Below the pieces are notes generated by a model that was not told where the DNA came from, searched no databases, and saw only the letters and a program-made list of their open reading frames with translations. From contig OX344763.1 of NCBI GenBank assembly GCA_947034895.1, positions 46,623,025 to 46,687,024 on the forward strand: a stretch of DNA of 64,000 bases. The letters run 5' to 3'. Every line of letters begins with the position of its first letter. Position 1 is the stretch's first letter. The translations under genes and the position numbers were made by a program. The DNA comes from Rhytidiadelphus loreus. Lineage: Eukaryota > Streptophyta > Bryopsida > Hypnales > Hylocomiaceae. Shown piece after piece: positions 49,511 through 61,640 of this stretch.

Positions 49511-49516
49511 ATGACT

Positions 49517-50061
49517 TTAACCCCTAAGCGCTTGAACGACCATTTTATGGTCGCTGCCTAACTTCAGGCAGAATTTTCAGACAGAAAAAAAAAAATTCAA
49601 TTTTTTTCAATATTTTCTTTTTAAGAGACTAGATTGTCTTTCAATATGTATAATCAAAACTAAGATCGCTACAGTCAAACATAAATTATAAGAGATATAG
49701 CACAAAGTGTCTAGAATTGGCTAGTATTGAAAAACTTACTATTTTGGGAAAGTGATGATGTTCTCATTACTAGATCTTACACATTTTTTCACAATCAATA
49801 GAAGCCACAATTTTCACCAATCAAAAAGAAATTCAAATGCTAAAGATAGAAATTGTATTTTTGGTAAATTTTTGAAGTTATATCTTCAAAATTCATTTGA
49901 AGAGAACCTAAAAATAATTTTAAAATTTTGACTGTATGGATACTCTCTAATTTTCATGCTTCACATTATCTTCTTTGATGCAAACTTCAAAAAAGTTACA
50001 GAACTTATATTTTATAATACATTTGTGTTTTGTTCAAACCCCTTGGGCTTTTAGGGGTTAA
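49517..50061. mobile_element. TTAA-bounded element, subfamily 1, copy 2
   Basis: TTAA lies at 49517-49520 and 50058-50061, with left CCCCTAAGCGCTTGAACG and right CTTTTAGGGG. The whole interior matches 8753-9282 with few differences, so these two copies are relatively young compared with the other repeats. Confidence 0.7.
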
Positions 50062-50686
50062 AGACCTCTCAACAACCAAATATGTACCTTTTTCAGTGAA
50101 AAATAAAAAATTTCAATAGTTAATCCTACAAACTACCTTCAAAAAGTTTTAAAACATCCAAACAAATTTAATTGCCCATATATGGTCACTTAGGCAGTTA
50201 GGAGTTAATAAAGAAAGACACTTATAGGTTTTCAAAGTAGAATCACATAGATTCCTAGGATCTAAAATAGGCTCTAAATGGATATGTTTAAATCCAACAA
50301 GTGTAACTATTCACATTGACTAAAGGATCTATAATGGGCTTCCTACCTAGAAGGTACTCCAGTAATAAAATTGTCCTTGAGATGGTCAAATGAGAATTTT
50401 GCATATTGAACAATGAATGATTTTCATTTAATTTTTTGTCAACAATTTTATTAAACCCTTGGCACTCCAACATCCAATTTTTAATGATGGACAAGGAAGG
50501 TCATGGCTTTTTTGACCTCAAAAACTTTCATTCATCCCAACCATTGTTTGACTTTTATAAAACCACACTTTTGTGTAATGAATTGACAAAATTGAGATTA
50601 ATAATACATTTTTAAAAATATGCAAAATTTCAAGGCAATAAGAAGTTAATGCTATGTCCCAAGATAATTCCAAATCTTCATGGAGA
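50062..50686. other. AT-rich intergenic DNA
   Basis: No gene or repeat end is recognised. Confidence 0.45.
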
Positions 50687-50945
50687 CATTAGGGGAGAAA
50701 TGAGGCCTCTGAGAGACCATTTGGCCATGGTTCCCCATGCTGCGAACCATGGCCGGACAACAAGAATATTTAATAATAAAAATTATTTTATTTTTATTTT
50801 TATTTTTTTGAAATATTAAAAAAATATTTGAAAATTAATTAAGTCCGACACAGCGGTCTCTGTGCCACGTTGGACTGCTGCTCCTGTGACGTTCCTACAG
50901 TCCAGGAACTCGAGGACTTTCAATGGCCTGAAAAATTCTCTAATG
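50687..50945. mobile_element. CATTAG-family MITE, copy 5
   Basis: Starts CATTAGGGGAGAAATGAGGC and ends with CTAATG (reversed end CATTAGAGAATTTTTCAGGC). It has the family layout of GC-rich heads, AT core and a palindrome-like block around 50853-50873 (GGTCTCTGTGCCACG). Confidence 0.6.
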
Positions 50946-51406
50946 AGGCAAAGCATCATTAGTTGGACTCAAATTCAATAAATATCATTTTTATGGCTAA
51001 AATTCACATCAAAAGTAAATAGCAAGAAATGGTCAAAATACACTACAAGGGAATTCGTAGATTAAGCATCTTCTTTTTTAGAAAGGCCAATAAAACCGTA
51101 GTGAGGAAATTTGCAACGCTATTCACTAAAAATACACTCAAGCAACTTTAAGAAAATGAACGTAAAGAACATATTTTTCCATCCTATAGTCTTAGGTGAA
51201 GTAATCCAAAGGGCATTTCGTATCTTCATTAGCATTTTAGGATTAAGTTTGGTCACTCAGAGCTTTGTCATTTTCATTATTGTGCATGGTAATCAATAAA
51301 ATTATCTATAGATAAGGAAAAAGAAAAAGAATTCCCACAATTGAAAATCTTATGTCTGAAATCATTGTGTTTGGTGTAGTTTCATGCAAACAAGACCTAA
51401 CAAAAA
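50946..51406. other. AT-rich intergenic DNA with an unnamed repeat
   Basis: No gene is seen. The segment 51000-51200 resembles both 11341-11400 (AGATTAAGCATCTTCTT) and 18420-18540, so it is a dispersed repeat of unknown type. Confidence 0.4.
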
Positions 51407-52132
51407 TTAACCCTTTAAGCCCTAGGGTGTGATTTCAAGCCATTTTCTACTTAGGGGCAAGCCCTTCCCAATGCAATATTAGTTGGATTCTTGTGAAATT
51501 TTTACAAAAGGTGTGTTTTCAACATTAGCTTTATGCCTAGAAATTTTCATACCAACTCAAGTTGTGGTTAATAAATTATGCTTCAAAAGGACATTTTTTC
51601 AAGTGACATGCACTTTCATGTAGTCATGATAGATACATCCAATTTGGCTAGAAAAATTTATACATACTCTCAACAAGCTTGTTAATGTAATTCCAAAAGT
51701 TGAAAGGCATACAATCACATGATTTTGACCTACAAGCTTTTGAAATTGAACTTTCTTTCTTCAAGGAATGTTCAAAACTTATATATAGCCCAATTTTAAA
51801 GATTTGTAAGTCAAAATCATGTGATTGTATGCCTTTCAACTTTTGAGATTATGTTGACAAGCTTGTTGAGGATATTTATAAAAAAATTTCAACCCAATTG
51901 AACCTATCTATCATGGTTGTCCTAAACTACCCAAAACTATAAAATAGTGTTCTTTTGAGGAATAACTTTTTAATTGTGACTTGGATTGGTTTAAATTTTT
52001 CTAAACATCAAGCTAATAGTGAAACACACTTTTAGTTAAAATTTCACAAGAATCCAACAAATATTGCATCAAGAAAGACATGGCCCAAAGTAGAAAATAT
52101 CTTGAAATTATGCCTCATGTCTTTAAGGTTAA
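51407..52132. mobile_element. TTAA-bounded foldback element, arms about 350 bp
   Basis: TTAA lies at 51407-51410 and 52129-52132. The left reads CCCTTTAAGCCCTAGG; the right, reversed, CCTTAAAGACATGAGG. The two halves are inverted copies of each other nearly to the centre: ATTTTCTACTT, GGATTCTTGTGAAATTTT and AAAGGCATACAATCACATGA all occur in both arms. It is non-coding. It combines the TTAA end structure with a foldback body. Confidence 0.7.
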
Positions 52133-52199
52133 AAATTTTCTAACCTTGTAAGAAGCAAAGTCCATATTGCTAGTATAAGGTAGAACAACCCATTAAGAT

Positions 52200-52660
52200 A
52201 AAACAATCCATTGTGGTTAGATGACCCATAGTAGATACATAGGGAATGACCCCATTTGGGTTTTTTTTAGTACGTGAGATTTGAACCACAATGCATGTCT
52301 TACATGACAGTAATGGAGTGATTGGGAACCTCATTAATAACTTCTAACTTTTTAGTGTGAATTCATTGTAAGTATTGACTTTTTAGGCCTTCCAAGTTAG
52401 AAAATATTATGATTGTTTTAGGTGAATAAGATGAGTATGATGGATTCAAATTTTGTTGGCTCTGGGGTAGTCTATAAACTCTTTTGGGCCATGAAGCACC
52501 AAACACTTCAAAAATTCATAGCAAATTCATAATTTGTCAAAAAAATATAATTTCAATTTTTCTCACTATTTCTTACACTTTTCTTTGCGTGGGGAAAAAA
52601 TTTAAAAATTTCAGCAATGACATGAAGTCTAACTCCTAATTTTTATCACAATGGATTGTT
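52200..52660. repeat. Dispersed repeat family B, inverted copy
   Basis: Reverse-complement match to 38640-38940 and 53585-53880 (AATGCATGTCTTACATGACA, GTGTGAATTCATTGTAAG, GTTTTAGGTGAATAAGATGA). Its outer edges carry an inverted AAAACAATCCATTGTG motif (52200 and near 52640), which may be its terminal repeat. Confidence 0.55.
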
Positions 52661-52689
52661 TTACTTTATAGGCAGAATTAGGAGTACAA

Positions 52690-52870
52690 GAAATTTGAAC
52701 CTTGCAAAGGGCTGCTAGTTTTTATTTTTGATAGCCCGCATTGCAAGTACAAAAGAAATTCAAATTCAAATTCAAAAAATATTAAAAGTTGTTAGTCTGA
52801 CGTGGCACTAACGAGGCACTAGTAGTGCCACATCAAATCAAAAAGAAAATTCCCTAATTACACCAAAATT
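52690..52870. mobile_element. Possible CATTAG-family MITE fragment
   Basis: Contains a GC-containing head (CTTGCAAAGGGCTGC), an AT core and the palindromic block GACGTGGCACTAACGAGGCA near 52799. The terminal CATTAG and CTAATG are not evident, so this is a tentative, partial member. Confidence 0.3.
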
Positions 52871-52972
52871 TTACTCGGGGTTGAAAAACTGGCCACCCTT
52901 TGTAGGGTTCAAAGTTTTTGTTATGAGTTTGCCTTCATGCCATTGCAAAACTTTTTAAAACAAATTCCTAAA

Positions 52973-53581
52973 TTAACCCATTAAGGACTGTGGTTGATTT
53001 GGGGGGCGGGCAAGATAATTTGTGGTCTTAAGCAAAACATGGAAAAAAATACCAAACAATGATGCATTTTAGAGATTTGACCTAACCGATGGATTTTGCA
53101 TGAATGCTTGGGGTTTTGCAGTAAATGCATGACAAGTTTTGCATTGATTTTTGCATTTTCAACCAATAATTCATTTGTTTTTTTACCCCCAAAACCGCAT
53201 ATTAACATAGATTGTCACGATTCTTGTCCCAATGCATTCAATTCACAATTCCCACTATAAGAAACCCGTGTTTTAGTTGGCATTTTGTAATTTTTTCAGA
53301 CAGATTTTGGGTGACATCAGAAAAAACAACTTGTGTTTTTTCATGTCCAAGTTGACACCCAGATGTTATATTGGACGTGAAAAAACACAAGTTGTTTTTT
53401 CCGATGTCACCTAAAATCCGTCTGAAAAAATTATAAAACGCCAACTAAAACGTGGGTTTCTTATAGTGTCCCCACATCAATCCTCTTTTGTCCATATCCA
53501 AATTCATTGTAAAACTCTCTCTACCAATGAAAAAGTGTCAATTTCGACCAAGAAGTGGTCATCCAATCTATAATGGGTTAA
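52973..53581. mobile_element. TTAA-bounded element, subfamily 4
   Basis: TTAA lies at 52973-52976 and 53578-53581. The left end is TTAACCCATTAAGGACTG and the reversed right end TTAACCCATTATAGATTG. About 390 bp remain once the nested CACTA MITE (53253-53468 with its duplication) is removed. It is non-coding. Confidence 0.6.
53253..53468. mobile_element. CACTA MITE, 216 bp, long TIRs
   Basis: The ends CACTATAAGAAACCC match as inverted repeats, with pairing continuing for about 80 bp (TTTTTTCAGAC, GGTGACATC, AAAAAACAACTTGTG). A 3-bp target duplication TCC lies on both sides (53250-53252 and 53469-53471). It is nested in the TTAA element at 52973-53581, so it is the younger insertion. Confidence 0.8.
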
Positions 53582-53584
53582 GAG

Positions 53585-53880
53585 AAGTGTAAAAAAAAGT
53601 AAGAATAGTAGAAAATTATGTTTTTTCAACAAAGTATGAATTTGTTATGAATTTTCGGAGTGTGCTGACCATCATGGCCCAAAAGAATCTCTCAGCTACT
53701 CCAAAACCAGTAAAAAGTATACCCATAATGGTCATCTTACTCACCTAAAACAATCACAATATTTCTTAACATAGCCATAACATGAAAGCTATAAAAGTTA
53801 CTTCTAACAATGAATTTACACTCAAAAAGTGAAAGTTATTATTGTAGTTACATGCCACTCCATTCATTAGGAACTTCAGG
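53585..53880. repeat. Dispersed repeat family B, copy 3
   Basis: Same order of blocks as 38640-38940 (CATGGCCCAAAAGAATCTCT, CTCACCTAAAACAATCACAA, CAATGAATTTACACTC). It directly follows the TTAA element. Confidence 0.5.
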
Positions 53881-56404
53881 GCTAGTGAATGGGGTGCCAT
53901 ATTGTTATCAAAACTACATATTGTTAAGTTGATGTGGGGAATAATGTTAGAGTCATGTCATGTTAACTGGAGCTACGTTAATGCAAACTTGGTGCTAGAA
54001 GGGTTTATCATTCTAATACTAAAATGGCACTCAAACAACTAGAGACTATTTTGATGCTAAATGAGGTCTAGATTAATGCCAGGTAACTTTGATGTAAAAA
54101 ATGTACCACTTGTGCACTCAATGAATAACATGCAACTTAGACTTATGTTGGAAGCAACATAGTTCAATGATGAAATCATAAACAGCTCCACAATGTCACT
54201 AATTTGGTGATGAAATGTAATAATGTTAGACTAATGAAAACTCTAACTTGGTGACAGGCAATGTAAAAATGGAAATACTATTGTGCTAAAATCAAACAAT
54301 ATTTAGTGCAAATTGACACTCATCAATATATTTGGGATGCTCAAATAGTTATGAAATGGCTATATAAATACAACATGTAGGGTTTAGGGTGTTGTCATAC
54401 CATCATAGACTTTTGATACTAAAATGATGCCACAACTTCATTAAAATGAAATATGCCAACATCTTTAAATTATGATGTTGAATTAATATATAAAATAATA
54501 CTAAAATATATTTGATTCTAATGTTATTGTTGTATAAATAGTACAATAAAATAGCACAATCATTGTAATTTTGACATTCAAACATATTCTATATATTTGT
54601 CAAAATGACATTTGTTATATAGAGTGAAAAAGTCAAGGTTGAGTGCCAAAAATCCTTTATCCAAGTTTATGTAGAATATATTCTATATCAAGTTGTCTGT
54701 AATACATAGTATTTAGTATCAAGTAGATACCTATATGTATTTTATACCTAAAATTCTACAATTGTAATCATATACAACAAAGCTACTCCTATTCAGTTCA
54801 AGTTGTCTTCATTGTCACAATAGAACACAATGGTTCATATAAGTGGGAGGTCACTTTTTGAAAATTGAAGTCCAAGTTAAAAATACTCACTCCATCTAAA
54901 TTTGGTACAACCACCAATCTTTGTTATACTATAAATAAAAAAGAACATTTCCTTGTGTTCTTGTGTCACCATCAATTCCTAATACTTCACAAGTATACTT
55001 TTGTTTTCACCTATAATAAATTGATACTTTATTAGTTTAGCATACAAACCTACAAGATACATGCAACAATTCAATTACTAACTGCCTTACTATTATTTGG
55101 AGAGGAATAAAAAACATATTAAATGAAGACCAAGATGAAGACTAAATGAGAATATAACTAATAAAGAATTTCAATTCAAAACTTTCAATATATGTTGGAT
55201 GGAAGGCTCAAGTTTTAAAAGTGTAGAAAAGAGGGTGCATCAAAGCATCATGTGATGTTGTAAGACTAAGTCACAACACCACACAGCCAACACAGTTACC
55301 CCTTTATACACTTGAGCAATGACATCATTCATAAAGATCTTCAAAGCATCATATGATGTTGCAAGACTAAGTCACAACACCACACAACCAAGGTCTCTAC
55401 AAATGTACATAGCCATTGCTTCGAAAGAGCAGCATCCATAGACAAGAAGTCTAAAGAGTGATATAACAATCCTAGGCATTGTCCTCCAGTTGTAACGACT
55501 TAGTAGAGCTCTACACTATAGTCAATTTCTAATACAATGCCTAAATTTCAAAGCACACAAATTAGATTTGGCCATTTTAAGAGCAACAATACCTGATCTT
55601 TGTATTTTCACCAATTCCTATTAGCACCTTCTACGTTGCAATCAAGGCAGTACACTTGTCATAAGTTTCACAGTAATCAACTCCAAATGTCATGGCATCC
55701 TGCACAACACCAAGTTCTAATGAGAGAAAATTCAAAACTTTCAATCTATGTTGCATTACAATAAAAGATTGAAGAATTAAAAGGTTTGTTTAAGTTTAGT
55801 GATGATCGCAATTAGAAACCTTCTACATTACTTTTCTGCATTAGAAAGGCCGATCAGCCTTTAAAGGCTTAAAGGGACCCTTTATGAGCCTACTACCTCA
55901 CTACAAGCTTCAAGAGTGTGCAAGCTGAATATCACAGCGACAACATGAAAATCACCACTGCCTAGGCAACACTGATTTAAGAATATTGTCCTACTGCTTG
56001 AAAGTGAATGCAAGCTGTACATTTTCATGGGCGATTCAAGGAGAGCTCTCACCTTACCAGACTTAGTTTTCAGAGGTGAATGCACTTAAATGTCAATATT
56101 TCAGAACTCCAAATTGCACCAATTCAATAAATGTCAGACCATTGCATGTGATTGAGTGACAAAGCTGCTAGCTGTAACTGAACTGCAGTTCAAAGCGGTA
56201 AAATACTAAAATTCACAGAAATTGAAGCGTTGCCTTCTATGCACTACAAAGAAAACAGGTCTGAACCTACAAAATTTTAACACAAAACTATCAGAAATGA
56301 CAATATGCATGAATCCACAACTTACCATTGTCAACTCTCAAGATTTTTGTCAATTAAATTTTGTGAGATTGGAAGCTAAAGAGGTTTCTTTTATAGAGAA
56401 ATGT
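53881..56404. other. AT-rich intergenic DNA with degenerate repeats
   Basis: No gene is recognised. The part at 53930-54330 is a run of diffuse repeats of the type 'aatgccaa..tgatgtaaaaatg', echoed at 58830-59660. A lone Stowaway-like left end lies near 54889. A 90-bp segment (AAGCATCATGTGATGTTGTAAGACTAAG) occurs twice, at about 55243 and 55344. Around 55880-56050 the sequence is more gene-like on the minus strand, but I find no family. Confidence 0.4.
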
Positions 56405-56870
56405 ACTATCCACCAAGAATCCTCAAAAATTATGGGATAATGGGCTTAACCGCTCATTATCAAAAGTGGAATTTCAGACTTTATTTAGGCATAGTATTAT
56501 ACATTTTTTCAAAAAACTTTGAACTAAGAAAAGTTGGGAAATCAATTTAAGTTTCACCTTCAAAAATTCGTTTCACATTTACATCCTCCAATCAAAAGTT
56601 ATAGAAAAAATTCTATAACTTTTGATTGGAGGATGTAAATGTGAAACGAATTTTTGAAGGTGAAACTTAAATTGATTTCCCAACTTTTCTTAGTTCAAAG
56701 TTTTCTGAAAAAATGTATTATATTATGTCTAAATGAGGTCTGAATCTTCAATTTTAATAAAGTTCCTGCAATCTATATATCCCATACGGGTTGCCTTACT
56801 TACCACTACCCTTCTTGTATAAAGCACTTGTCTTTTTCTTCAAATTTACTTGTGTGATGAGGCATTTGAA
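56405..56870. repeat. Foldback repeat family A, copy 4 (reversed)
   Basis: The centre is a perfect hairpin of about 50 bp per arm (CCTTCAAAAATTCGTTTCAC to its complement, meeting near 56613). It continues imperfectly outwards to about 56475 and 56760. Compared with copies 1-3 it is in reverse orientation: its left edge has the GAGGATT-type block and its right edge the TATACAAG-type block. Confidence 0.7.
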
Positions 56871-57149
56871 GGTACGTATTTGGATATGAAACCTCATTAT
56901 AATAAGTAATACTATTCAGTGTAAAACTTAATTAATTAGTTGTTTAGGAACAATTTGGCCTATTAGCACAGAAATCAGTCTCTTTTGCTATGACCAAAGA
57001 AAATTTCAAATTTTGACCAAATCCAGCTCAAAATGGACAAAAAGTTTACAAAAAGTTGACGGTAATTTGACTATTCAATGTCCGAATCAACATGTCCGAA
57101 TTGACACCCCAATTGACAGTTTTCTGTCGAATTTCTGTCCCTGCGAACA

Positions 57150-57166
57150 GGAAAGTTCTTGTAGTG
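57150..57166 (-). repeat. Solo CACTA-type terminus
   Basis: Read on the minus strand, CACTACAAGAACTTTCC is a typical CACTA end. No partner terminus was found nearby, so this may be a fragment. Confidence 0.3.
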
Positions 57167-57424
57167 ATATCAATCACAACCCTAAGAAAAGAAAGATAAA
57201 GGAAAACGTAGTTGCAAAACCCTAATCTCGATGTGTCAAGGAAACCACACTTAATTGTCACACCTAAAAGAGCAGCCCCACAACAACTTAGCAAAGCAAC
57301 TCAGAAAATAAAATCAATAGAGGACATTTCTATAGCAAAGAATATCAAAGGATCAGTTACGGCTTCCTACAAACTGCAATGAGCATTGCAAACCTAAGAT
57401 GTACACGCAAGGTAAGCAGTTTAC

Positions 57425-57532
57425 TTGCTCCCTCAAAGGCCTGTAGCCTCCAAAGCTTGCTTGCGGTCTCCAGACTTCAGAGGAAATCATCTTCAGAGGA
57501 CATTCCGGGACAGTGGAACGCTCTTCGATGGT
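57425..57532 (-). CDS. Candidate internal exon of an unrecognised gene
   Basis: A 108 bp open stretch (36 codons, phase 0) lies between a good acceptor (TTATCTTGCAG) and a good donor (GTAAAC). It translates from TIEERSTVPECPLKMI to FGGYRPLREQ. The composition is coding-like and unlike the surrounding AT-rich DNA. I do not recognise the protein, and I see no certain neighbouring exons. It could be part of a transcript with 60297-60376 or a spliced non-coding RNA. Confidence 0.3.
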
Positions 57533-57691
57533 CTGCAAGATAACATGATTGATCTAATTAAGTTAAACAGAATTTTTTGCAATTAATTATTTCTTTAGGT
57601 TTTCAGAAGGCTTTATATGAGCTGGCTGTTGCAGTTTGCAAGGTGCCAAGGGTTACAATTATCTGGCCTCTAAACTTAGATTCTTTTTATT

Positions 57692-58638
57692 TTAACCCCT
57701 AGTAAAGGTCGGAGACTGTGTTTTCATCAAAACCTCTCCAAAACTGCCATTTCTAATACAAGTACCAAATTTTAGAAAAAAAACATTTTTGGAAAAATGT
57801 AACCATACAATCTTCTAGTAAACTATTTTGAGAAGTTGTGGAAAAAATTTCAGAAATTTCCACCGTGTAGATTGCAAGATAATAGCGTTTGAATTGACAA
57901 ATATCCTTTTTTTGTCCATGCAAAAATCCGGGCAGCTGCCTTTCACAAGGTCACATTTGTATGAAAAAATGTCCAAAATGGTGGTTACTCTTTAGATTCA
58001 TCCTTCAAGGCAAGTTGTCTACATGCTTGAAAATTTCCAGATCATTTGGAATTGTACAACATATAGGAAAAAAATAGTAAGTAGAAAGAGGTAGAGAATG
58101 ATTCAAAACACAAAATTGTTAAGAATTTAGATATAAAATTAAAAAAATGCCAATCTCAACGGTTGTAATGTTGCAATAAACAACCTACACCCAATATTTT
58201 TATTTTTTTTCAAAAATATTAAGAAATGTATTAAATAAAGGACTTCAAAGTTTATTTTAGAATAGAGAATCCATTACTACCTTCAAACTAATTATCCTCA
58301 TAATTTTTGACTCATTAATCCAAATGGAATGATTCAAAGATTTCCACGTACATATAAATCTAAAGAACTAATTTCAAATTTTCATTTTAAGAAAAAGTGA
58401 TTTTCAAAGAATTTTTTTTTGCTGCCTAGATTGCCCACCCAACATTAAAAATGACATATCATGCAATAACTTTTGAACTATGTAGTCAAAAGTCATGAAA
58501 ATTGTTGGGCCTTAAAGCTACTCCTCGGGCACTTCTTGTGTGAAAATGTGAGAGAAAAAAAATAAAAATTGCATTCGTAGTGAGCTGCCCAAAATCACTA
58601 TGTTATCAAAAAACAGTGTTTGGTCTTTTAGGGGTTAA
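57692..58638. mobile_element. TTAA-bounded element, subfamily 2, copy 2
   Basis: TTAA lies at 57692-57695 and 58635-58638. The left end is TTAACCCCTAGTAAAGGTCG and the right end GGTCTTTTAGGGGTTAA. It is homologous to 11403-12206 throughout and, near its right end, to 26185-26375. It is 947 bp and non-coding. Confidence 0.7.
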
Positions 58639-60296
58639 TAATTAGCCATCAATTTTTGTGGTTGTTCCTATTGTAATTGAAACTCAAATCCATCTTTACT
58701 CATTGAGTTTTAAGTACTATGACAAAAAAGATGATTCAAGCTTATGAAAAGCAACATGATTATAGAAAGCAACTACTAGTAAATTATCTCTCAAAAGTAC
58801 CAAAATTTGAACCAATATGACATTTGTTTAAAAGAGTCACATAAAAATGATGGTGCCAAGCTGCCAATGAAATGGCTCTGAAATGCCCTACAAAATATGT
58901 GAACATCAAATTGGTGTGAAAATGTCATAGAAGTATTGTTACATTCCATGTCTTCTGGGTAGCATTGGAATCATGTATATTGAAATTGTAGGGCAATGGC
59001 ACCAAACAAGCATTGAAGAAGGGGATGTCAAATTTTTGTCTGCACAGAGTTATAACATTATTGTCATGATGCAAAAATAGCATGGCATTTACCTAAAATG
59101 AATACCAAATTAGTTCACATTAGAAAGGTGTCAAGAAGGCATTCAGATAGTATTAGATAAACTGGCATAGACATGGCATTGAAAATGTGCATGTCAACAA
59201 TGCTCTTATTAATTGACAAAATGGGGTGCAAATGGTCCAAGAATGGTTCCTATATAAAGTTGCATTATAGTAGCATGAACCTAACATAGTAAACACATAC
59301 CCTAAATTGATATCAAAACAAAAGTTAAATAGTTCAATCACTATGGTATGAAAATCGCAACAAAATTGCACTAGAGTGTCATTACATTATTCCATGCTAT
59401 GTTTTGGCAATAATAATATTAGAATAGTTCAAGTAAAATTGACATCTAATTAATACACAAAGAATAATGTCTTATTTGGCATCATTTTACCATCAAATAA
59501 ATGCCAAGTTGACATTGAAATAATATACTCCAAAATGATATTAAAATGGCTCTACAACAATGTGATAATGACAATGCTAACTCTACATTGAAATAATATT
59601 AAGATAATTTAGTGCTACCTTAATATCAAAGTAAATCCCAAAATGACAATGAACTGGACTCTGATAGATTGCTGTCAAAAAGGCATCAAAATATTCTTGC
59701 CCAACTTTTCTGATGTTACCATCACCTAAGACCCTGATTGTGACCACTATCTCAATCCCATGTAACCCAAATCTCATTTATTGAAAAAAATCTGTAATGG
59801 GTTATTCCCTAATTGTCCAGAACAGGTATTTTGTCTCTGGATGGATAAAAAAATTTATGTTTTATTTCAAATCTGAAATCACATATTCTCTTTCAAGTCA
59901 TAAAGTATTTAATTTTCCCTCTGAAGATATAGAAATACCCAGGAAAATTTGGAGAAACAGTAAAGAAAATTCATAACGAATTTAACAGGTTTTAGTGTAC
60001 GACATCTAAACCAAATTTCTACGTCATTCAACATTTGAAATGTCGATGTAGACTTTTCAAATCCAAATTACAGTAAAATACTCTTTTTCGAAAATGACAA
60101 GTATGATCGAAAGCTTCTATTTTGTAAGTTTTCCTCAAAAGCAAAAAAATATTTTCATCATCAAAGGATAGTCAATCAAACAATACAATTTTAAAATCGG
60201 AGGGATTAAAACATTAACATAGTGCCAAAATACTGGGTTCTGCAGGAACACTGGTTCTGAATTTAGTCAAAGGCTAATCTGCCGAGGTAAACACAC
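58639..60296. other. AT-rich intergenic DNA with degenerate repeats
   Basis: No gene is recognised. 58830-59660 carries diffuse short repeats similar to 53930-54330. The small open frame at 59583-59777 (minus) has no family resemblance. Confidence 0.4.
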
Positions 60297-60376
60297 ATTG
60301 AATAACTCCACGGTGATATAGCAGCCGCTAAATGTCTAAGACGTTGGCTAACATAATCCTCAGGCACGCCAATCAT
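60297..60376 (-). CDS. Candidate exon of an unrecognised gene
   Basis: After an acceptor-like GGATGTGCAG the frame reads MIGVPEDYVSQRLRHLAAAI and a few residues more, up to a GTGTG donor-like site (the exact end is uncertain). Coding-like composition is the main support. The protein was not identified. It could be the first coding exon of a gene that also uses 57425-57532. Confidence 0.25.
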
Positions 60377-61000
60377 CTGCACATCCAGAACACATCCAGA
60401 AAACAATCATAATTCACTCAGTTAAATTTGAGGCAAACCTTAGGAGCTCTAGGTTGCTCTAAAATTTAACACTTGAGCAATTTACACTAAGAATATATTA
60501 AATGTCTTGGCCCTTTTAATACACTGTATATCTATTTCTATGCGGAAATGCAAACTCGAAGCAAAATAGTATGGAAGAGACAACATAATCGCCACTGACC
60601 CAGAATCACTATCTTAGAATCTTACACAATAGATACAAATTGATGTGGACGTAAACCACCTAATCATCTCTAATAGACCATCTTTCAATAAAACCTTAAC
60701 CTTCATAATTTTCGCATCCGGTATACAAATGCGCAGTCTTTAATCCTCTATCACTGACTAACAATAAAAGTATAAAAATGTAACCATTCTACCAATAGAG
60801 ACTATTCTCGACTCGGTCAGAGGTGTCCACCCTAAAATCCTTACAAGAACAGCGTAACAGAAAAGTAAGAAAATTCACAGCGACCGTGAGTTGGGGTAGC
60901 ATTTCGTTGGCTAATAATTTCTTGCGGCTCTCAGAAACCCTAAACCTATAATAGGGATAGAACACGTACAAAGTGATGACGGATCATAGTCTTCAGCTCA

Positions 61001-61445
<445 letters not shown>

Positions 61446-61640
61446 GGTGCTTGATAGGAGGCGAGCAAACACGGTGACAGCGGCAGTGTCGTCTGCGATG
61501 GTCTCGTTGGCGAGTGAAAAGAGTGTCGGAGCGGAAGGCTGCCGTGCTTTCTACAATCCCCTCCTCCGCAAAACCCTAATTCCGGTAACGAATGAAACTC
61601 TGAATTTATCATTCAGTCCAGGCCCGTATGGATGAACTTG
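61446..61640 (-). promoter_or_regulatory. eS30 leader and promoter with telo-box
   Basis: AAACCCTAA at 61571-61579, about 130 bp upstream of the start codon, is the telo-box common in plant ribosomal protein promoters. Further AAACCCTAA-like motifs lie in intron 1 (about 61336-61350). No TATA box is evident. Confidence 0.55.
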
